Below, one piece after another: positions 46,950-55,856 of a DNA stretch of 64,000 nucleotides. A program made the position numbers and the translations under genes. The number at the start of each line of letters is the position of its first letter. Positions within the stretch are counted from its first letter, which is position 1. Source of the stretch: Variovorax sp. EL159 (lineage in GTDB: Bacteria; Pseudomonadota; Gammaproteobacteria; Burkholderiales; Burkholderiaceae_C); NCBI RefSeq assembly GCF_900100965.1, contig NZ_FMUJ01000003.1:875336-939335 (forward strand). The letters are read 5' to 3'. A model generated the notes under the pieces. It was not told where the DNA came from. It was given only the letters and a program-made list of their open reading frames with translations, and searched no databases.

Positions 46950-47299
46950 TTCCCGCCCTGCGCAGGCACCGCATCAGCCGGCACATAGACCATCGTGCCG
47001 TCTTTCAATCGCCAAGCAGTGCCGGCCTTCTCGCCATCGCCCTGCCCCGTCGCGCCGCTGGCCTTGAAGCGCGTGATCTTCTGGCCTTCACGCGTGATGA
47101 TCTCCATGTCCGGCTGGCCTTCGTGGCGGATGATGGTGAGCTTGTCTTGCGCGAACGGATTCATCGGGTTGTTGATGACCGCAATCATCAGCATGCCGAT
47201 GACCACCATGAACACGTCGATCAGGTTGATGGTCGACAACACCGGGTCGTCGTCATCGCTGTCGAGGCTGCTCAGAATGGAAAACTGGCGACGACTCAT
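46946..47299 (-). CDS. DUF2149 protein, ExbD/TolR-like
   Basis: 117 residues with one N-terminal membrane helix, INLIDVFMVVIGMLMIAVIN. The Asp at the start of the helix (LIDVF) matches the essential proton-path Asp of ExbD/TolR (FIDVML). The rest is a small periplasmic domain (KLTIIRHEGQPDMEIITREG). The length and layout match DUF2149. Its start overlaps the exbB-like stop and its stop overlaps the cobN-like start, so the three are translated in a chain. Confidence 0.88.
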   Translation of the reverse strand: MSRRQFSILSSLDSDDDDPVLSTINLIDVFMVVIGMLMIAVINNPMNPFAQDKLTIIRHEGQPDMEIITREGQKITRFKASGATGQGDGEKAGTAWRLKDGTMVYVPADAVPAQGGK

Positions 47300-47769
47300 G
47301 ACAGCCGATCCCGCGCATCGAGCACCGTCACCAGCTCCCGCATCAGCCAGCGCCGGCGCACGGTGTAGACCACGAAGGTGATCGAGGCCGAAGCCAGCGC
47401 CACGATCACGCTCGCGAACGCGGGTGCCAGGCTCTGCGCCACGCCTTGCGATTCGCCCGAAGCCACGGCCACCAGCGCCGGACCCATCGGGATCATGGTC
47501 GCGATCAGCCCCAGCATCGGCGCCACGCGGCTGCACAGGCGCACGCCTTCGAGCTGCTTGAGCACCACCAGCTCCATCTGCTCCTGGCTCGCATCGGCAT
47601 GGCGCTGCAGCGTCAGCACACGTGCCGGGTCGCGGCGGCGCTGCAGGTACTCGATGCCGAAGGCACCGAGGCAATACACCGCGTAGACAAAGGACAGCAG
47701 CACACCGAGCGTCACGGGCCAGAGGAACAGGCGCGCCAGCTCGAACAGAACGGTATCGAAGGCCAGCAT
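47296..47769 (-). CDS. MotA/TolQ/ExbB-family proton channel protein
   Basis: 157-residue inner-membrane protein with three helices: ARLFLWPVTLGVLLSFVYAV, then after a charged cytoplasmic loop (EYLQRRRDPARVLTLQ) the pair VAPMLGLIATMIPMGPALVAV and LAPAFASVIVALASASITFVVY, as in ExbB/TolQ. APMLGLIATMIPMGPAL is the TolQ-type TM2 motif. It forms a coupled trio with DUF2149 and the cobN-like gene, and its start overlaps the bluB stop by one base. Confidence 0.92.
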   Translation of the reverse strand: MLAFDTVLFELARLFLWPVTLGVLLSFVYAVYCLGAFGIEYLQRRRDPARVLTLQRHADASQEQMELVVLKQLEGVRLCSRVAPMLGLIATMIPMGPALVAVASGESQGVAQSLAPAFASVIVALASASITFVVYTVRRRWLMRELVTVLDARDRLS

Positions 47770-48467
47770 CAGGTGGGCTCCACAAGCGACGGATTGATGG
47801 ATGGCCCATCGGCAAACAGGTCCGCCGCCCGGCCCCAGCATTCGTCGAACACCAGTGCCGACAGCGGCTCGCGCCGGGCCCAGCGTTCGCGCTGCAGCAT
47901 CGGCTCTTCGTAGAAATCGTGCACCGGGCCCAGGCACAACAAGGCGATGGGCTCGGCATCGTCCGGCAGGCCGAGCAACACCGACACCTCGGCCGGATCG
48001 AACAGCGACACCCAGCCCATGCCCAGCCCTTCGGCGCGCGCCGCGAGCCAGAGGTTCTGGATGGCGCAAGAGGCCGAGGCCAGGTCCATCTGCGGCAAGG
48101 TGCGGCGGCCGAAGATGTGCTTCTCGCGGCCGTCGGCCAGCGTCACCACCAGCAGCTCGGCTGCATCGAGCAGGCCTTGCACCTTCAGGCGCATGAACTC
48201 GTCTTCGCGCTGGCCGAGTGCACGGGCGGTGAGCACGCGTTCGCGCTCGACGGTGTCGTGCAGGCTTTGGCGCAAAGCCTGTCCACGCACGCGGATGAAA
48301 CGCCACGGCTGCATGAACCCGACGCTGGGCGCGTGGTGCGCGGCTTCGAGCAAACGGCGCAGCACATCGGGCGCGACCTCTCCGCCCGCGAAGTGGCGCA
48401 TATCGCGCCGCTCGTGGATGGCGCGGTAGACCGCGTCCACCTCATCGGCTGCAAATGCCTGCGCCAT
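47769..48467 (-). CDS. bluB: 5,6-dimethylbenzimidazole synthase BluB
   Basis: Nitroreductase-fold flavoenzyme of 232 residues that breaks FMNH2 with oxygen to give the lower ligand dimethylbenzimidazole. Diagnostic blocks: RRDMRHFAGGEVAPDVLRRLL, HHAPSVGFMQPWRFIRV, LPQMDLASASCAIQNLWLAARAEGLGMGWVS and FYEEPMLQRERW. It starts five bases after the cobO stop and precedes the proton channel gene. Confidence 0.95.
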   Translation of the reverse strand: MAQAFAADEVDAVYRAIHERRDMRHFAGGEVAPDVLRRLLEAAHHAPSVGFMQPWRFIRVRGQALRQSLHDTVERERVLTARALGQREDEFMRLKVQGLLDAAELLVVTLADGREKHIFGRRTLPQMDLASASCAIQNLWLAARAEGLGMGWVSLFDPAEVSVLLGLPDDAEPIALLCLGPVHDFYEEPMLQRERWARREPLSALVFDECWGRAADLFADGPSINPSLVEPT

Positions 48468-48472
48468 CGGGC

Positions 48473-49042
48473 TCAGTCCTCGATACCGCGCTGGGCAGGA
48501 ATGCCGGCCTTGAACGCGTGCTTGACCATGGTCATCTCGGTCACGGTGTCGGCCAGCTCGATGATCTCGGGCGGGCAGCGGCGGCCGGTGAGCGCCACGT
48601 GCACGTGCTTGGGCCGCGCGCGCAGTGTTTCAAGCACGCCTTCGAGCGGCAGCCAGCCGTAGATGAGCGGATAGGTGATCTCGTCGAGCACGACGAGGAA
48701 GAAGTCGCCCGAGAGGATCGCCGCCTTGGCTTTTTCCCAGCCGTCGCGCGCGAGCTGTCCCGAGCGTTCGAGGTCCTGGCTCTTCCAGCTGAAGCCGTCG
48801 CCGAGCCCTTCGATCGGAATGCCGATCTGCTCGAACATGCGGTGTTCGCCAAAGCGCGCCGAGGGCACCTTCATGAACTGGTAGATCTTCACGGCCTTGC
48901 CGCGTCCATGGGCGCGCAGCGCAAGGCCGAAGGCCGCGGTGCTCTTGCCCTTGCCGTCGCCGGTGTTGACGATGACGATGCCGCGGCGTTCGCCTTCTGG
49001 CTTTTCGTAGGGTTTTTCGCTGGGAGGGGTTTCTATTTGCAT
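48473..49042 (-). CDS. cobO: Cob(I)yrinic acid a,c-diamide adenosyltransferase CobO (CobA type)
   Basis: ATP:corrinoid adenosyltransferase of 189 residues that adds the upper axial adenosyl ligand. P-loop [21 protein letters not shown] at about 27, [15 protein letters not shown], and the end [15 protein letters not shown] are hallmarks of the family. A GGAG sequence precedes ATG 49042. The 238-base gap upstream holds repeat copy C. Confidence 0.96.
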   Translation of the reverse strand: MQIETPPSEKPYEKPEGERRGIVIVNTGDGKGKSTAAFGLALRAHGRGKAVKIYQFMKVPSARFGEHRMFEQIGIPIEGLGDGFSWKSQDLERSGQLARDGWEKAKAAILSGDFFLVVLDEITYPLIYGWLPLEGVLETLRARPKHVHVALTGRRCPPEIIELADTVTEMTMVKHAFKAGIPAQRGIED

Positions 49043-49149
49043 GGGGACTCCAATTCGGTTGCGCTGGCTGTTGTTAGAGGCGTGGAGGTTCGGGGCGCGC
49101 TGCTGGTGTGCAGCCGATCAACTCGTGCTCTGAAAACGCGCACGTCGAT

Positions 49150-49221
49150 GGTGTGCTCTGCGCAGCGAAATAAAGGAGGAGGGGCGAAGCCCCGGGGGAC
49201 ATTCGCGGAGCAGAGTACGCC
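49150..49221 (+). repeat. Structured dispersed repeat, copy C
   Basis: Outer stem GGTGTGCTCTGC (49150-49161) with GCAGAGTACGCC (49210-49221), which pairs at all 12 positions if two G-U pairs are allowed. Inside are the conserved strands GAAATAAAGGAGGA and GGGGGACATTCGCGGA and an inner hairpin GGGGC-GAA-GCCCC. Similarity to copy B continues upstream to about 49106 and downstream to about 49243. It sits between btuD and cobO. Nothing else is seen in the 49043-49280 gap. Confidence 0.85.
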
Positions 49222-49280
49222 GTCGGCGTGCGCGCGCCTTGAATGGCCCTTCCGCATACCAACGAGCTCGCCCGCGCATT

Positions 49281-50066
49281 TCATAACGGCAACGCGATCC
49301 ATTGATCGGCCACACGATGCACCCGGATGCGATGGTCGAACACCTGCTCCAGCGCCGCATGCGTGACGGGGTCGCCACAGCCTCCGTGGTGCACCACGCG
49401 GCCAAGATTCATCACGACCAGTTCATCAGCGGCCAGCGCCATCGGCAGTTCGTGCAGCACGCTCACCACCGTCTTGCCTTCGGCAACGAGAGCGCGCGCG
49501 GTCTGCATCCAGTCGGCCTGATGCGGCGGGTCGAGGTTGGCGAGCGGCTCGTCCATCAGCAACAGATCGGCCTCGACCGCCAGCGCCCGCGCCAACAGCA
49601 CACGTTGGCGTTCGCCACCCGAGAGCTGGCCCAGCGGGCGGTCGCGCCAGTCCCAGGCCTGGGTGCTGCACAGCGCGCGCTCGACAGCCTCGCGGTCGGC
49701 TGGGCTCGGGGCGGCCAGCCAGCGCTGGTGCGGCAGGCGCCCGAGCATGGCGATGTCGTAGACCATCAGGTCGTCGGCACTGCCCTCGCCCGAGCCGCTC
49801 TGGCCGAGCCACGAGAGACGCTGGGCGCGAACGCGGGCCGGAATCTTTCCTTGCGCTTCACCGAACAGGCGCACTTCGCCACGGTGGGCGAGCAGGCCGG
49901 CCAGCGCCTTGAGCAGCGTCGACTTGCCCGCGCCGTTCGGCCCGACGATGCTGGTCCAGCGTGCGGAAGAAAGCCTCAAGTCGATGCCGTGCAGCACCTC
50001 GGTCATGCCGAGCGTGGCGCTCACGCTGCGTGCTTCGAGGGCCGGAACGAGGTCGTTGTCGCTCAT
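49281..50066 (-). CDS. btuD: Cobalamin ABC transporter ATP-binding protein BtuD
   Basis: ATPase of 261 residues for corrinoid uptake across the inner membrane. Walker A GPNGAGKSTLLKAL, signature LSGGERQRVLLARAL, Walker B LLLMDEPLANLD. FecCD/BtuCD subgroup by context. The start overlaps the btuC stop in ATGA. Confidence 0.94.
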   Translation of the reverse strand: MSDNDLVPALEARSVSATLGMTEVLHGIDLRLSSARWTSIVGPNGAGKSTLLKALAGLLAHRGEVRLFGEAQGKIPARVRAQRLSWLGQSGSGEGSADDLMVYDIAMLGRLPHQRWLAAPSPADREAVERALCSTQAWDWRDRPLGQLSGGERQRVLLARALAVEADLLLMDEPLANLDPPHQADWMQTARALVAEGKTVVSVLHELPMALAADELVVMNLGRVVHHGGCGDPVTHAALEQVFDHRIRVHRVADQWIALPL

Positions 50067-51073
50067 GCCAGGCCACCTCTTGCGCTGCGGCGATGCATCA
50101 GCCACAGCAGGTAGCTGCCACCGAGCACGGCAGTGAGCACGCCCACGGGCAGCTCTTGCGGGGCGATCAGCCAGCGCGCCAGCAGGTCGGCCGCCATCAG
50201 CAGCAGGCCGCCCATCAGCGTCGACAGCACGATCAGCCGCGCATGCGTGGTCTTGACGATCGAGCGCACGAGATGCGGCGCCGCCAGCCCGACGAAGGCG
50301 ATCAGCCCGGTCTGCGCCACGGCCGCGCCGGTGGCCAGCGCCAGCACCACCACGAGGGCCGCGCGCATCGCGCCCAAGGGCAGGCCCAGGCTGCGCGCGG
50401 TGGCCTCGCCGAGCGCCAGCCCGTCGAGCACCGGCGCCAGCGCCCAGCCCAGCAGCACGCAGACCACACCGACCATGGCCATCACCGCGCAGGCGCTCCA
50501 GCCGACCAGCCCGGTGCTGCCGAGCACGAAGCCCTGGAGGGCCTGCAGGATGTCGGCCGACGCAATGGTGATCAGGTCTTTCGCTGCGCCGAGCACCACG
50601 CCGACGATCACACCCGCCAGCAGCAGGCGCAGCGTCTGTTGCACGCCGCGCGCCAGCATCAGCGTGAGCATCACCGCGAGCACCGCGCCGATGAAGGCCG
50701 CACCCGTGAGCCCGAGCCGCATCACCCACTGCATGCTCGCGGCCGAGCCACCGAACATCAGCAGCGCCACCGCCACGCCGAGCGAGGCGCCCGAGGCGCT
50801 GCCCAGCAGATAAGGGTCGGCCAGCGGGTTGCGAAACAGCCCCTGCGCCACCGCGCCCGCCAGTCCGAGCAGTGCGCCGGCAAGCCACGCGCCGAGCGTG
50901 CGCGGCAGGCGGATGTCCCACACGATCTGCAGCGCGACCGGGTCGTGGCGCGCCGACAGCAGGCTCTCGAAGCCGGTGCTGCCGATGCCCAGCCCGAACA
51001 GCAGCAGCGCGGCGCCCAGCACCAGCAGGCCGATGCCGAGCAGCAGCACGCGGCGCAGATGGGCGGTGTGCAT
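50063..51073 (-). CDS. btuC: Cobalamin ABC transporter permease BtuC
   Basis: FecCD-type permease of 336 residues with about ten membrane helices. Family blocks: DIRLPRTLGAWLAGALLGLAGAVAQGLFRNPLADPYLLGSASGASLGV and GLIAFVGLAAPHLVRSIV. ATG 51073 lies 11 bases after the btuF stop with AGGTG upstream; the frame is open to 51112. Confidence 0.94.
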   Translation of the reverse strand: MHTAHLRRVLLLGIGLLVLGAALLLFGLGIGSTGFESLLSARHDPVALQIVWDIRLPRTLGAWLAGALLGLAGAVAQGLFRNPLADPYLLGSASGASLGVAVALLMFGGSAASMQWVMRLGLTGAAFIGAVLAVMLTLMLARGVQQTLRLLLAGVIVGVVLGAAKDLITIASADILQALQGFVLGSTGLVGWSACAVMAMVGVVCVLLGWALAPVLDGLALGEATARSLGLPLGAMRAALVVVLALATGAAVAQTGLIAFVGLAAPHLVRSIVKTTHARLIVLSTLMGGLLLMAADLLARWLIAPQELPVGVLTAVLGGSYLLWLMHRRSARGGLA

Positions 51074-51084
51074 GCGTGCCCCGC

Positions 51085-51954
51085 TCACCTCTTGCCCTTG
51101 TCGGCGAGGCACTGCGCCATCAGGCGCGCGGCCTCGTCCATGCGCGGGCCGGGGCGCACGAGCACGTCGGACTGCTCCGCGCTGAAGCGGCAGATGCGGC
51201 CCTCGCGCACCGCGCGGATGCCGGCCCAGCCGGGGCGCTGTTCCAGCCCCTGCGCGCTGCGCACGCTCACCATGATGAGGTCGGGGTTGGCGCGCACCAC
51301 GTATTCGGGGTTGAGCTTGGGGAACGGGCCGAGCGCAGCCGGCACGATGTTCTTCACGCCGAGCCGCGTGAGCGTTTCGCCGATGAACGACGATTCGCCT
51401 GCCGCGTAGGGCGCGTTGTTGACCTCGAAGTACACGCGCAGGCCCTTCGCGCCCGGCGGCAGCGACTGCGCGGCGGCCGACACGCTGGCATCGATCACGC
51501 GCCAGACCTTGGGTGCCTCGTGCGTGCCGAGCACCTGGTCGAGCTTGTCGAGCACGCGCCGCACATCGGCATGGCTCTTGGGCTCGAGCACCAGCACCTT
51601 CATGCCCAGCGCTTCGAGCCGCTGCGTGACGCGCGACGACTTGGCGAGCAGCACCGCATCGGGCTTGAGCGCGACGATGGCCTCCACGTTCGGATCGAGC
51701 CCGCCGCCGACCTGCGGCAGCGCCTTCACCTGCTCGGGCGAATTCGAATAGCGGTCGACGCCCACCAGCCGCGCGCAGGCGCCGAGTGCGCAGACCGACT
51801 CGGTGAGCGACGGCAGCAGCGAGACGATGCGCTGCGGCGGTTGCGGCAGGCTCACGGTCACGCCGCGTTCGTCGACCACGTCGAAGGCGTGCGCGCCCAG
51901 CGCGAACGCGGCCAGGCCGAGGGCAAACGACAGCGAACGGATCAGTTTCTTCAT
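51085..51954 (-). CDS. btuF: Cobalamin periplasmic binding protein BtuF
   Basis: Periplasmic corrinoid-binding protein of 289 residues. Signal peptide IRSLSFALGLAAFALGAHAF, then a class III binding-protein fold with RIVSLLPSLTESVCALGA, VGGGLDPNVEAIVALKPDAVLL and the C-terminal lobe. It hands substrate from BtuB to BtuCD. Start overlaps the cobU stop in ATGA. Confidence 0.93.
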   Translation of the reverse strand: MKKLIRSLSFALGLAAFALGAHAFDVVDERGVTVSLPQPPQRIVSLLPSLTESVCALGACARLVGVDRYSNSPEQVKALPQVGGGLDPNVEAIVALKPDAVLLAKSSRVTQRLEALGMKVLVLEPKSHADVRRVLDKLDQVLGTHEAPKVWRVIDASVSAAAQSLPPGAKGLRVYFEVNNAPYAAGESSFIGETLTRLGVKNIVPAALGPFPKLNPEYVVRANPDLIMVSVRSAQGLEQRPGWAGIRAVREGRICRFSAEQSDVLVRPGPRMDEAARLMAQCLADKGKR

Positions 51955-52523
51955 GCAGCGGGTGCTTTCAGGCTCAGCGGCAGGCCGGCCGCCATCAGTG
52001 TGACGCGGTCGCAGGCGGCGGCCACTTCCTGGTTCAGGCGGCCCAGCGCATCGACGAAGGCGCGCGTCTCGCGGCCCAGGGGAATCACGCCGAGGCCGAT
52101 CTCGTTGCCGACCAGCACGACGGGACCGCGCGCCTCGCGCAGTGCGATCAGCAGCATGGCGACGTGCGTGGCCGGCGTGCGCGTGGCGGGCCGCGCGTCT
52201 TCCATCGGCATCAGCAGGTTGGTGAGCCACAGCGTGAGGCAGTCGATGACCACCAGCGTCTCGGGCGTGCTCTGCGTGACGACGGCCCGCGCCAGTTCGA
52301 TGGGCTCTTCGATGGTTCGCATGCCGGGCACGCGCTCGGCGCGGTCGGCCTGGTGGCGCACGATGCGCTCCTGCATCTCGTCGTCGTAGGCCTGCGCGGT
52401 GGCGATCAGCACGGCACGGCGACCCTTCGATTCGGCGGCGAGCCAGTCGATGGCACGCTGCTCGGCGCGGCGCGACTTGCCGCTCTTCTGGCCGCCGAGG
52501 ATGAATTCACGTTCAACGGGCAT
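51951..52523 (-). CDS. cobU: Adenosylcobinamide kinase/guanylyltransferase CobU (CobP)
   Basis: Bifunctional enzyme of 190 residues that phosphorylates adenosylcobinamide and adds GMP. P-loop FILGGQKSGKSRRAEQRA at the N-terminus, IATAQAYDDEMQERIVRHQADR, VVIDCLTLWLTNLL and VGNEIGLGVIPLGRETRAF are typical. Start overlaps the cobB end by 11 bases. Confidence 0.95.
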   Translation of the reverse strand: MPVEREFILGGQKSGKSRRAEQRAIDWLAAESKGRRAVLIATAQAYDDEMQERIVRHQADRAERVPGMRTIEEPIELARAVVTQSTPETLVVIDCLTLWLTNLLMPMEDARPATRTPATHVAMLLIALREARGPVVLVGNEIGLGVIPLGRETRAFVDALGRLNQEVAAACDRVTLMAAGLPLSLKAPAA

Positions 52524-53952
52524 CGCTGTCTTCCTTCTCGGCGTCGTGGCCGTCGAGTTCGATCGGCATGGCCCCGAAGAGCCGTGCCGTGGCTTCGGGG
52601 CTGGAGGCGAACCATGCGTGGAAATAGCTCGCGCGCACCGGGCCATGCACATAGAAGGCTTCGCCGCCGCGCGCGCCCACGGCCTGGGCCGTATCGGGCC
52701 GGCCGGTGTGGGCGGCGGGCACGAGCGGCGTGTCGCAGCTCGAATAGTGGAAGGTGTGGCCGCGCAAGGTGTGGCTGCCGAGCGTGAGCTGCTGCGGGCC
52801 GAGGCCGGCCAGGCGCTTTTGCATCGTCACGCGGCCCGGCAACAGGCCCCAGAGCCGGTGGACGTCTGGCGGGCGCGTGGCATCGGCGTGCGTGGCCAGT
52901 TCGTCGAACAGCGCCATCATGCCGCCGCATTCGGCCCAGATCGGCTTGCCGTCCGCGATGTGCCTGGCCAGCGCATCGCGCATCTGCGAGCACCCGGCCA
53001 GGGCTTGGGCATGCAGTTCGGGGTAGCCGCCGGGCAGCCAGACGGCATCGCAGGCCGGCAAGGCATCGCCTGCGAGCGGAGAGAAAAAGGAAAGCCGCGC
53101 ACCGAGCGCGGTGAGCACGTCGAGGTTCGCGGGGTAGATGAACGAGAAGGCCGCATCGCGCGCAATGGCGATGGTGCGGCCGGCCAGCAGAGGCGGCACG
53201 GGCGCCACCGAAGCTTCTGCTTCGAAGCGAACCTGCGGCAATTGCGCGACCGGCATCCGGCCCAGCGGCGTTGCGGCCAGCACATCGGCTGTCGCATCGA
53301 GCCGGGCCATAGCGTCCCCAAGTTCAGCCGCCAGGACCAGGCCCAGATGCCGCTCGGGCAGCGAGAACGCCGGGTCGCGCGGCAAGGCGCCCAGCCATTG
53401 CGAGGGTTCGCGCAATGCGTCTTTCAGCATGCCCGCATGGCGCTCGCTGGCCACGCGATTGGCCAGCACGCCGGCCCACGGCAAACCGGGGCGGAAGTTC
53501 TGCAGGCCGAAAGCCAGCGCGCCGAAGGTGCCGGCCATGGCGCCCGCGTCGATCACCGCCAGCACCGGCAGGCCGAAGCGCTCGGCTAGATCGGCCGCGC
53601 TGGGCGTGCCATCGAACAGGCCCATCACGCCTTCGACGATCAGCAGGTCGCATTCGGCCGCCGCGGCACGCAGGCGCGCGCGGCAATCGGCCTCGCCCGT
53701 CATCCACAGGTCGAGCGAATGCACCGGTGCGCCGGTGGCTAGCGCCAGCCAGTGCGGATCGAGAAAGTCGGGCCCGCACTTGAAGGCCCGCACGCGCCGG
53801 CCCTGGCGCGCATGCAGCCGCGCGAGCGCGGCTGCGACGGTGGTCTTGCCCTGCCCCGAGGCAGGGGCCGCCACCAGCACCGCGGCGCAGGCGGGGGCCG
53901 CGGCGCCGTCGGCGTCGCTTCGTTGCGAGGGTTGGCTTATTGCGGTGTCCAC
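52513..53952 (-). CDS. cobB: Cobyrinic/hydrogenobyrinic acid a,c-diamide synthase (CobB/CbiA)
   Basis: Glutamine amidotransferase of about 479 residues that amidates the a and c side chains. N-terminal ATP-binding loop VAAPASGQGKTTVAAAL, KCGPDFLDPHWL; C-terminal class I glutaminase with WLPGGYPELHAQAL and nucleophile Cys in IWAECGGMMALFD, then FHYSSCD. The start is taken as GTG 53952, overlapping the btuB end by 16 bases, because no later start precedes the P-loop. The much longer open frame upstream (to 54960) is antisense-frame noise over btuB. Confidence 0.9.
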   Translation of the reverse strand: MDTAISQPSQRSDADGAAAPACAAVLVAAPASGQGKTTVAAALARLHARQGRRVRAFKCGPDFLDPHWLALATGAPVHSLDLWMTGEADCRARLRAAAAECDLLIVEGVMGLFDGTPSAADLAERFGLPVLAVIDAGAMAGTFGALAFGLQNFRPGLPWAGVLANRVASERHAGMLKDALREPSQWLGALPRDPAFSLPERHLGLVLAAELGDAMARLDATADVLAATPLGRMPVAQLPQVRFEAEASVAPVPPLLAGRTIAIARDAAFSFIYPANLDVLTALGARLSFFSPLAGDALPACDAVWLPGGYPELHAQALAGCSQMRDALARHIADGKPIWAECGGMMALFDELATHADATRPPDVHRLWGLLPGRVTMQKRLAGLGPQQLTLGSHTLRGHTFHYSSCDTPLVPAAHTGRPDTAQAVGARGGEAFYVHGPVRASYFHAWFASSPEATARLFGAMPIELDGHDAEKEDSDAR

Positions 53953-55856
53953 TTGAGACCGACGTAGGCGGTGCGGCCCGCCGTGGCGTAGAGCCGTGCG
54001 TACTGGTAGTCCTTGTTGCCGACATTGTCGACGCGCGCAATCAGGTTGAGGTCGCGCGTGATCTGCGTGCTGGCCGACAGATTCAGCAGGGTGTAGCCAC
54101 CGAGCTTGACGGTGTTGGCGGCATCGTCGTAACGCTTGCTGGAGGTTTGCACTTCCGCGCCCAGCGTCCAGCCGGCAACGCGCCAGTCGGCGCCGAAGGT
54201 GGCATGGCGCTGTGCGCGGCGGGCCAGCAGGTTGTTGGTGGAGAGGTCGCGCGGGTCCTGGTAGTCGAGCGAGGCGCGCAGGGTCACGTCGCCGATGCGA
54301 TGGCCGCCCGACAGCGTGACGCCCTGGTAGCGGGCGCGCGCCGTGCTGGCATAGCAGCCGAAGGACGACGCGCAACCCTTGGCGCTGCCGTCGAACACGA
54401 TCAGGTTTTGCACGCGGTTGCTGTAGACGACGATGCCCGCGCTGGTGGCGCCTTCGGTGTACTTCAGGCCCAGCTCGACGTTGCGGCTCGACTCGGGCTT
54501 CAGGCTCGCAAGGCCGTACTCGCTGAAGCGCTGGTACAGGGTGGGCACCCGGAAGGCCGTGCCGGCCGACACGGTGGCGCGCAGCGTGGGGGTGATGGCG
54601 TAGCCGTAGGCGGCGCTGCCGGTGGTCTTGCCGCCAAACTCGCTGTCCTTGTCGTGGCGCACATGCAGTTGCAGCGAGTGCGGGCCTTGCACGAAGCCAT
54701 AGCCGAGCGAGATGGCATCCTGCGACCGGTCGCGCGCCAGCAGCTTGGCCGTGGTGGTGGCGGCCGGGTTCACCAGCCCGTCTTCGCGGCGTTCGAGCGC
54801 GGCCGTCACCAGATGGGGGCCGAAGCGGAACTCGTTCTGGAACAGGTAGCCGCGCAGGTGCGTCTCGGTGCGGTAGTAGGCAGGATCGGTCTCGTAGGTC
54901 GAGCGTGAATCGGTCACCTGCACGCGGGTGCTGTAGATCTCGTTCCACTTGGCCGACCACGTCAGGGCGGCGGTGCGCAAGGTGTTGCTCGACAGGTCGT
55001 CCTTGAACAGGAACGGCAGCTTGGTCCTGAAGGGGATCGTCGTGTCGTAGCCCGCCAGGATGTCGCTGGACAGCACCGAGGCTTCGATGCGCTGGTCGGG
55101 CGTGATCTGGTAGCCCAGCTTCACGTTGCCCGAGTTGCTGCGATAGCCGTCGCGGTCGGGGCTGGTGTAGCCGTCCTTCGACAGCACGCGCTTGGACGCC
55201 GGCTGGATGTTGAAGCCCTTGCTCTCTTCATGCGCCACGCCGAGCGAGTAGTCGAAGGCGCCCGACTTGCCGCTCAGGCCCGCTTCGAGCTTGCGCAGGT
55301 CGTTGCTGCCGATGCCCACGCCCACGTAGGGCGACACGCCTTCTTCGCCGCGCTTGGTGAAAAGCTGGATCACGCCGCCGATGGCGTCGGAGCCGTACAC
55401 CGCGGCGGCCGGGCCGCGCAGCACTTCGATGCGATCGATCTGAGCGAGCGGAATGCCTTCCCAGCCGGCGCCGACGGTCGATTGCGAGTCGATGCGCACG
55501 CCGTCGATGTACACGGCCGTGAAGCGCGTTTCGGCACCGCGGATGAACACGCTGGTGTTGTTGCCTATGCCGCCATTGCGCGTGATCTCGATGCCCGGCT
55601 GGCGCGCCAGCAGGTCGGCCACGCCGGTCGCGCCGCTGCGCTCGATGGTCTGGCGGTCGATGATGGACACGTCGCCCACGATGTCCGACAGCGCCTGCGG
55701 CGTGCGGTTCGCGGTGACCACGGTTTCGCCGAGCGTCGGCGCCTCCTGGGCATGGGCGAGGCCACCGAAGGCCGAGGCGAGCGCGAGCGGCAGGCACGCG
55801 AGGTGGCTGCGGCGCACAGGGGCGCGGCCGCGAGAAAGAGAAACGCAGGAAATCAT
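53937..55856 (-). CDS. btuB: TonB-dependent cobalamin receptor BtuB
   Basis: Outer-membrane receptor of about 639 residues. Signal peptide LACLPLALASAFGGLAHAQ, TonB box GETVVTAN, plug domain (ARQPGIEITRNGGIG, IDRIEVLRGPAAAVYGSDAIGGVIQLFTKRG) and a 22-strand barrel ending in the aromatic-rich AYVGLKWTPQ. It leads the operon directly behind a cobalamin riboswitch. ATG 55856 is chosen for the signal peptide; an in-frame ATG at 55955 would add about 33 residues without a recognisable leader. Confidence 0.95.
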   Translation of the reverse strand: MISCVSLSRGRAPVRRSHLACLPLALASAFGGLAHAQEAPTLGETVVTANRTPQALSDIVGDVSIIDRQTIERSGATGVADLLARQPGIEITRNGGIGNNTSVFIRGAETRFTAVYIDGVRIDSQSTVGAGWEGIPLAQIDRIEVLRGPAAAVYGSDAIGGVIQLFTKRGEEGVSPYVGVGIGSNDLRKLEAGLSGKSGAFDYSLGVAHEESKGFNIQPASKRVLSKDGYTSPDRDGYRSNSGNVKLGYQITPDQRIEASVLSSDILAGYDTTIPFRTKLPFLFKDDLSSNTLRTAALTWSAKWNEIYSTRVQVTDSRSTYETDPAYYRTETHLRGYLFQNEFRFGPHLVTAALERREDGLVNPAATTTAKLLARDRSQDAISLGYGFVQGPHSLQLHVRHDKDSEFGGKTTGSAAYGYAITPTLRATVSAGTAFRVPTLYQRFSEYGLASLKPESSRNVELGLKYTEGATSAGIVVYSNRVQNLIVFDGSAKGCASSFGCYASTARARYQGVTLSGGHRIGDVTLRASLDYQDPRDLSTNNLLARRAQRHATFGADWRVAGWTLGAEVQTSSKRYDDAANTVKLGGYTLLNLSASTQITRDLNLIARVDNVGNKDYQYARLYATAGRTAYVGLKWTPQ

